Origin: an uncultured Clostridia bacterium
Lineage (GTDB): Bacteria; Bacillota; Clostridia; Oscillospirales; Ruminococcaceae
Assembly: GCA_947427325.1 (NCBI GenBank)
Contig: CANEHP010000003.1
Location: 1-32,704, forward strand
Direction of reading: 5' to 3'
DNA: 32,704 bases
A program made the position numbers and the translations under genes. The notes under the pieces were generated by a model. That model saw only the letters and a program-made list of their open reading frames with translations, was not told the origin of the DNA and did not search any database. Below are positions 27,701 to 32,704 of the stretch, piece by piece (positions within the stretch are counted from its first letter, which is position 1; the number at the start of each line of letters is the position of its first letter).

Positions 27701-30700
27701 CTCCAAGCCCTCTGTTCCCTTGGTGACCAGCAGGGGAAAATCTCCCGAAATACCGAACCGCCACAGCTCCTTTTTATTAAGGGTATTGCTTTTTTGAGCC
27801 TGCAAAATTTCCTTTTGGAAAATTTCTCCGTACAAAACGGCCGCCAGAACTCTTTCCGCCATTCTGCCCTGCAAGGTGTTAATTGAAAGAGGGGATAAAA
27901 AATCTTCCTCAAAGGCGGAATTTTGATTTGAGCCGTTTGTCTGTTCCGCTGCTGCCGGCAAATTCTTTTGGTTTAGCGCATTTGCTGCCTGCTGCTTTTG
28001 CGTTTTGTTTTTGAATAAGGTTTTTTTGCCGCAAACGCCGCCGTTCCCTCTCAAAAGGACAGTACAGCCCTTTCGCAAATCCAAAGCCGCCTTTTTTGCC
28101 TCCTCCCTGCTGTCCCCGTAGCAGTAAAACAGGGTACACTGCTTTTCTTCTCCTGCGTCAAGCTCAATGCTGTTTTTTATAAAAAGACAGGGTGCGGGGA
28201 TGCTGTTTTCGATATTTTCCCTTATAAAAGCATTTTTAAAAAATGAAAAAGGCCGGTAATCGGTGCAGCTTTCCCTTGATAAGCAGTAAGTGAAATCCTC
28301 GTCTTCAAGAAATCCTGCGGCGCAGGCGGTAACATTATCGCTGTGTCTGTCCTTTCTGCTGTATTCAAAAAGCCTGTTGTCCCTGTCATAGGAAATTTTC
28401 AAAAACAGATCCATAAACATAGGGTGGGCGGTATAATCTCTTGAAGCGGCAAGAACAGGCTCGCTGTAACAGCACAAAACAAGCTGCTTTTTGGATTTGG
28501 TTTTGTTTTTTACGGAAAATTTGCGTATTTCCGCATTATGCCCGCCCTCCGCCTTAACCGTCATGGAAAAGTCAAATTCTTTTTCTTTTATGGTATATTC
28601 GGTTTCCTTAGTCGAAAAAACCGTTGTTAAATTATCCTTAAGCATCGGATGGGCAAAAAAGGGATAAACGTTTTTCTCGTCGCAAAAGCCGTAAAAAGCG
28701 CCTTGGGGGCGGTTTAAATAATCCGATGTTTTGTTTAATGCCGACAAGCCCTTATAGGATGAATAAAAACAGCCGTTGGCAGAGGTGAACAGCGCAAGCT
28801 GTCCGCTCCACAGCACATTTACGGGCGAGCCTTGGGCCTTCTGCACCGTTATTTCCTCTCTTTCGCAGCTTGTTATTCCGCTGTCATAATGCCTTTCCGT
28901 TATTTTCAGCACCTTTTCTCCCGCCATAACCTTTTCCTCCAATAATTCCTCGGCTCTTTTCATTCTTTGGTCGCTTAAAAACAGCTCTGAGCAGATATTG
29001 CTTTTAAGGGCGTTTGCCGCTCCGCAGATCGCCATTCCCGTATGATGAGCCATAAAGCTTTTAATAACCGCCTTATCTCCCACACGACCCTTTGTATAGT
29101 CCACCGCCTCATAAAAACCGTAGTCGTTGTTAAAAGCTCCCTCTTTTTCAAGCAGAGCCAAATTATTCCAGCTTTCAAGAGGGTGGGAGGACAGGGTTAA
29201 ATAAGAGGAATAGGGACTTACAACATATTCCTTATCCATTCCTCCCTTTAAGGCGGTTTTCTGCACTCCGTGAGCCTTGTACTGATAGTTTAAGTCCTTG
29301 TCAAAGGCATAGTAGCCGCTTTCGGAAATTCCGAAGGGTATACGCCTTGTTCCCGCCCCTCTGTTTCCCGCAGGTCTGTGACTGTGCTTTTGACAGTAAA
29401 AGGCGTATCTTAAAGCCTCATAGCTCATACTTCCCTCCTTTGACGTCAGCAGCAGCTCGGGCATATAAAACTCGAACATTGTGCCTGTCCATGCTATTGC
29501 TCCCGCATAGCGTCCGTTTCTCGACATGGCTCTTGACAAGGCTCTCCAGTGCTTTTTCGGCGCTTGCCCCAGGGCTATGGCCGTGTAGCTTAAAAGCCTT
29601 GCCTCGGACATAAGCATATCATAGCGGTGATGGGACAATTTTCCGGTTTTGCAGTCATAGCCTATGCTGAAAAGCTGCTTTTTTTTGCAGTAAAATTCGT
29701 CAAGCCTTGTTTCGTTTATAATTTTTTCACATCTTTCCGCAAGCCTGAGAGAAATTTTGTTTTGGATTAAACATTCTTTAACAGCGATAAGACAGGCTAA
29801 AAAATTTCCGCTGTCCACCGAAGAAACAAAGCTGCTTATTACTGTAAGGCTGTTCAGGTCATACCAGTTATAAAGATTTCCCTTCCATTTTTCCAAGTTT
29901 TCAACAGTTTCAACCGAGTTTTCCACAATTTCCTCAAAACGCTTTTTGTTGATTATGCCTAAATTAAACACTGCCGCCGCCGCTAAAAGATACATACCTA
30001 TATTTGTGGGCGAGGTGCGCATTGCCACCCTATATATGGGGTAAAGCTGAACATTGTCGGGAGGGAGAAAATGTGTGCTTTCATTGGTGTAATCCTCAAA
30101 AAACCGCCACATCTTTTTTATTTGTGCAAACAATTCTTCCCCTGCGCTTTTGGGCAGGGCGGGCTTGTGTGTTTTTGACGGCTTGTCTGCGTAAAGAAAA
30201 TAAGGAAAGGCGGCGCACATAATAACTGCCCCCAAAAGGACAAGGAACGCCCCCGCATTAAAACCCCCAAAGCTGCCTGCGCCATATTCCGCTAAGTCGC
30301 CACCCGAAAAGCCGATTGCGCTCAAGCCGCATCCCGAAACCCCGCACACCAAAAGAATAAGCGAAGCGGCAAAGGCGGGCAAAAGCGAAAAAACGCTGCC
30401 CTTAAAGGCGGTTTTTTCCAAAATTCCGCTGGTAGTCCATTCCAACAGCTTTTTCTTGCTGAAAACACCTCTCCAAAGAGCCTTGATCCCTGCGTCAAGG
30501 GAAACCAAGGCAGCCTTCGGCAAGGTCATAAGCTCCATAGCCGCTCTTAAGGCAAGCTGTTTTGTCTCACTGACTATGGGAGAATAAAACTGTCTTGTAA
30601 TTCCAAAGCCAAAGCCCCTTTTCACCGAACCGATAAAAGGCGGCAAAAAGGGAAGAAGCAGAGAGCAATAAGCGGTGACTGCCCCAATATAGCCTTTTGC

Positions 30701-32524
30701 GGTAAAGCAGGAAATAAACAAAAGAGCTAAAATTAAAACGGGGTTTATTCCTCTTCTGAAATTGTCAAAAAGCTTAAATTTGGTAAGAGGGGAAAACTCC
30801 TTTTTGAAAATAAAGCGGATATTCTGAAAATCTCCTCTTATCCAGCGGTGCGCCCTTTTAAAATATGCCTTGGAGGTGGCGGGAAAGCCGTCGGAAAACT
30901 CCGTGCTTCCGCTGTAAGCCACTCCCGTAAAGCCGCCCTCCAAAATATCGTGGGAAAGCACCCTTTCCGCAGGCAGCTTATCCTTGCAGCTTTTTAAAAA
31001 TTCCCTTTTTTTAATCAAGCCCTTTCCGCAAAAAATTCCCTCGCCGAAGCAGTCAAAATAAAACTCTCCTCCGAAGCTGTCATAGGAGGAAATGCCGCTT
31101 ACTCCGCCGTTTCCCGCCATTCCTCCCGCAAAGGGCGTTTTTAAGGTGGAATCAAGAGTAGAGGTGCAGCGGGGTGCGATTATGCCGTATTTTTGATTTA
31201 AAGGGTGAAGCGCCGCCGCCGCCAAATCCTTTATACTGTCCATTAAGGGGACGGTGTCAAGGTCAAGGGCGGCTATAAATTCGCATTGTCTCGCATTGGC
31301 GGCGTTTCCCGAAACATAGGCAAAATCCGACCATGTGCCGCACATATATTCCGCCAGCTGCTCGATTGCTCCACGCTTGCGTTCGTACCCCTGCCACTTG
31401 TTCATGGTTTTGCAAAAGCCGCGTTTGCGAAAAAAGATAATGCTTTCGGGGAAGATCCTTTGTCTCAGCTTTTCCGAGGCTGCAAAAAGCGGCTTGTCCG
31501 AGGAGTCTTTTTCCTTGTCCTTTGGCGGCAGATCCAAAAGAAGAGCAAAATATATGCCCTTTTGGGTATTTTTAAGCTTGGCGTTTTTCAGCTTTTCAAG
31601 CGCTTCCTCCAACGCCCTCCCGTCATTTACCAGCGCAGAGATCACACAAAGGGTTTTTCCGCCTTCCCCGAGATCGCCGCCTATATCCATACGGGGCAGG
31701 GGACTGCTTTTCACCCTTCTTGCCGTAAGCAAATCCGCAAAAGGCTTAACAATGGCAAAAACAGGGAAAAACAAAAGGGGAATAAGCAGGGGGTTCCACA
31801 AAAGACCTATGCCTGTGCTCAGCAGGGCGGCAATAAGAAAAACGGACATAAGATAAAGACCGACCTTGCGGTAAGGGAATATGTTTCTGTAATCGGTTTC
31901 CAGCACTTCCGTTACGGAAACACCCTCTGTCTGCGCTCTCTTTGTTACCTCGGGGGTATAGCGTTCCTCTCCTATTCCTATTTCTCTTGCTATCAGCGCC
32001 GCTTTGGTTCTGAACGCCGCCTTGGTTTCTTTGGAGGAGCTTTGGTAAACCCGGTCCGAGCAAAAGGCGGTATGAACGGGACTTAGCTCAGCCAGCCGTT
32101 CCATATCCAAATCCCGCAGAGCATACATTTTTTCATAATACTTCCCGGGATTGTATTTTTCCCGGGTTTGATTTTTACAGCTTTCCTGCCATACCTTTAG
32201 GGCTTCCCGAATAAGGCAGAGCTTACTCTGCCATAAAAGGCTGTTAATATCTCCCTCGCCTATATAGCTGCTTTGGGACAGCTCCTCTATAAGCTGTGAA
32301 ACCGTGCTGTCGTTAATATCGGAGAGAGAAAGCATTTTTTCTCCCAAAATAATTTTATTTTCGGAAACAGTGATATACTGCTCCTTTGCGGTTTTTATAA
32401 GCTCGGTCAGCTCCCTTTCAAAAAGGCGGTTTTCCCAAAGTGGAGGACAGCCCTTTAAAGCCTTCGCCGCTTGTCTCAGCTCTTTAAGTAAGGTTTTTCC
32501 GCATAAAACAGTGCTTTGTGACAT
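24746..32524 (-). CDS. Cyclic beta-1,2-glucan synthase-like protein (GT84 glycosyltransferase plus GH94 phosphorylase-like domain)
   Basis: GT motifs FIAALDLDTVPL, RVLSHDILEGG, RAHRWIRGDFQ; GH94 motifs NGGAFGFRDQLQDCLS, HWWHDLEGKKTGVRTRYSDDLLWLPY, IGCGDWNDGYNNVG, GVRENGGQYTHGAVW, YGRGGWSMYTGAAGWYWK. Confidence 0.9.
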   Translation of the reverse strand: MSQSTVLCGKTLLKELRQAAKALKGCPPLWENRLFERELTELIKTAKEQYITVSENKIILGEKMLSLSDINDSTVSQLIEELSQSSYIGEGDINSLLWQSKLCLIREALKVWQESCKNQTREKYNPGKYYEKMYALRDLDMERLAELSPVHTAFCSDRVYQSSSKETKAAFRTKAALIAREIGIGEERYTPEVTKRAQTEGVSVTEVLETDYRNIFPYRKVGLYLMSVFLIAALLSTGIGLLWNPLLIPLLFFPVFAIVKPFADLLTARRVKSSPLPRMDIGGDLGEGGKTLCVISALVNDGRALEEALEKLKNAKLKNTQKGIYFALLLDLPPKDKEKDSSDKPLFAASEKLRQRIFPESIIFFRKRGFCKTMNKWQGYERKRGAIEQLAEYMCGTWSDFAYVSGNAANARQCEFIAALDLDTVPLMDSIKDLAAAALHPLNQKYGIIAPRCTSTLDSTLKTPFAGGMAGNGGVSGISSYDSFGGEFYFDCFGEGIFCGKGLIKKREFLKSCKDKLPAERVLSHDILEGGFTGVAYSGSTEFSDGFPATSKAYFKRAHRWIRGDFQNIRFIFKKEFSPLTKFKLFDNFRRGINPVLILALLFISCFTAKGYIGAVTAYCSLLLPFLPPFIGSVKRGFGFGITRQFYSPIVSETKQLALRAAMELMTLPKAALVSLDAGIKALWRGVFSKKKLLEWTTSGILEKTAFKGSVFSLLPAFAASLILLVCGVSGCGLSAIGFSGGDLAEYGAGSFGGFNAGAFLVLLGAVIMCAAFPYFLYADKPSKTHKPALPKSAGEELFAQIKKMWRFFEDYTNESTHFLPPDNVQLYPIYRVAMRTSPTNIGMYLLAAAAVFNLGIINKKRFEEIVENSVETVENLEKWKGNLYNWYDLNSLTVISSFVSSVDSGNFLACLIAVKECLIQNKISLRLAERCEKIINETRLDEFYCKKKQLFSIGYDCKTGKLSHHRYDMLMSEARLLSYTAIALGQAPKKHWRALSRAMSRNGRYAGAIAWTGTMFEFYMPELLLTSKEGSMSYEALRYAFYCQKHSHRPAGNRGAGTRRIPFGISESGYYAFDKDLNYQYKAHGVQKTALKGGMDKEYVVSPYSSYLTLSSHPLESWNNLALLEKEGAFNNDYGFYEAVDYTKGRVGDKAVIKSFMAHHTGMAICGAANALKSNICSELFLSDQRMKRAEELLEEKVMAGEKVLKITERHYDSGITSCEREEITVQKAQGSPVNVLWSGQLALFTSANGCFYSSYKGLSALNKTSDYLNRPQGAFYGFCDEKNVYPFFAHPMLKDNLTTVFSTKETEYTIKEKEFDFSMTVKAEGGHNAEIRKFSVKNKTKSKKQLVLCCYSEPVLAASRDYTAHPMFMDLFLKISYDRDNRLFEYSRKDRHSDNVTACAAGFLEDEDFTYCLSRESCTDYRPFSFFKNAFIRENIENSIPAPCLFIKNSIELDAGEEKQCTLFYCYGDSREEAKKAALDLRKGCTVLLRGNGGVCGKKTLFKNKTQKQQAANALNQKNLPAAAEQTNGSNQNSAFEEDFLSPLSINTLQGRMAERVLAAVLYGEIFQKEILQAQKSNTLNKKELWRFGISGDFPLLVTKGTEGLEYITLLKSGLNGCGINCDLVVICGNALEQSEAAGILAGNGFPLLFAEKEEKSSKELITLIYSLAAFVNLQDLFSDNSIADIKIKKMPKALPVLPCSHSDKENGFKEDGFVIGNERNTWCNILANSEFGTLLSQNSLGFTYALNSRENKLTPWSNDIIKDNYGEMLLIKLSNAYYDLIRGSRAEFSPYSCVYEGTVLSVKATTEVKVYTSGLGKEISLTLANNADTEQSFDLVYKLTPLMASDKESSMPAAYTLKDGAVFFNSRNQSFSGLTALYCPQKPKFCFSALDFASGNFGNAVSGEGVYNSPVAAVIVPIKLPPKENLRIRFILGYYNEEFALQNALNNENIQRAQGDGKNRLNAETPKTGINLLNAETPKNGTDRLNAAMEKAANSALDYLKKSEGSPCGNEFENSIALRTSNKALNHLFNTWLPHQIIACRIWARTGFFQNGGAFGFRDQLQDCLSAMYISPKLAKEHILLCCQSQFEEGDVLHWWHDLEGKKTGVRTRYSDDLLWLPYTACCYDEAYGEEGFWDLQIPFCKGEPLPPDKQELFMAAEVTQLAETVYEHCKRAMEKGFNKGKNGLIKIGCGDWNDGYNNVGVKGQGESVWLAMFYIICGRKFAAAARSNNDGGYAEKLEKRIAELCVSLEENAWDGDWYLRAFYDSGDKMGGKSSAACQIDILPQAFAVLAELPDGDRNITALNSAWDRLVDKKAGIIKLFTPPFTEENTMSRAEAEKEKGKIGENGEKDGKKSEAAKQNGERILSQRPGYVMSYPEGVRENGGQYTHGAVWYCLACFKAGQKERAYELLNMLNPALKGEREWDYKESYKREKERELDSILSAMPGREGAEISEAAGFTDNAGEGGEETADQKEENRVILYPDKNFGREPYFMTADIYTNPQCYGRGGWSMYTGAAGWYWKCIFEGLLGAVMKKGRLSFKPNLPPELDGTVLKMRLNGKNISVRFSYAGGKNKETAIGEEGDFEVKFGD
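26558..26650. repeat. In-frame 36-bp tandem repeat (about 2.5 units) in the GT84/GH94 gene
   Basis: Units at 26558, 26594 and 26630 (partial); encodes LNAETPKTGINL/LNAETPKNGTDR. Confidence 0.9.
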
Positions 32525-32654
32525 AGCCTTCTCCTATTAGTTGCAATAATCTGTGATTAGTATGCCACATCAGGTTTAAATCATACTTTTTTGGAAGAAT
32601 TTCAAAAGCAAAAAGGGGCTGTAAAAAAACTACCTGTTAAAAAAAGAGCTTAAT

Positions 32655-32704
32655 AAAGTTTCCGTCCGGAGAATTTCGCTTGCGAAATTCTCAAACCCTT
32701 CTTC
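32655..32704. repeat. Second copy of the three-way-junction repeat, truncated by the window end
   Basis: AAAGTTTCCGTCCGGAGAATTTCGCTTGCGAAATTCTCAAACCCTTCTTC, matching 59-108. Confidence 0.85.

Overview
This is a Firmicutes/Clostridia-type chromosomal window (Oscillospiraceae-like by protein style; inference). From left to right it contains: (1) a minus-strand branched-chain amino-acid operon, T-box leader -> cimA -> leuC -> Dabb-domain ORF -> leuD -> leuB; (2) tRNA-Gln(TTG) and a 66-aa ORF; (3) a 1983-aa secreted S8 peptidase; (4) a flagellar accessory locus with fliB-like flagellin lysine methylase, one complete flagellin, two 5'-truncated flagellin cassettes and a cheV-like gene; (5) a heterodimeric ABC exporter pair; (6) a 157-bp inverted-repeat-bounded element; (7) a 65-aa ORF downstream of a 2592-aa GT84/GH94 cyclic-glucan-synthase-like protein. 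The most interesting region is 14.4-19.2 kb. The complete flagellin has a perfect sigma-28-type promoter and a CsrA-like leader hairpin. It lies head-to-head with a truncated flagellin, which is tail-to-tail with a second truncated one through a near-perfect 300-bp inverted repeat. This looks like a flagellin expression site with silent or invertible cassettes. Between the first two flagellins is an unannotated Fst/Hol-Tox-like type I toxin-antitoxin module (34-aa toxin plus an antisense RNA with a consensus promoter). A three-way-junction intergenic repeat occurs at both window ends, with a compensatory base change between copies. No tools were run; all alignments were done by eye.
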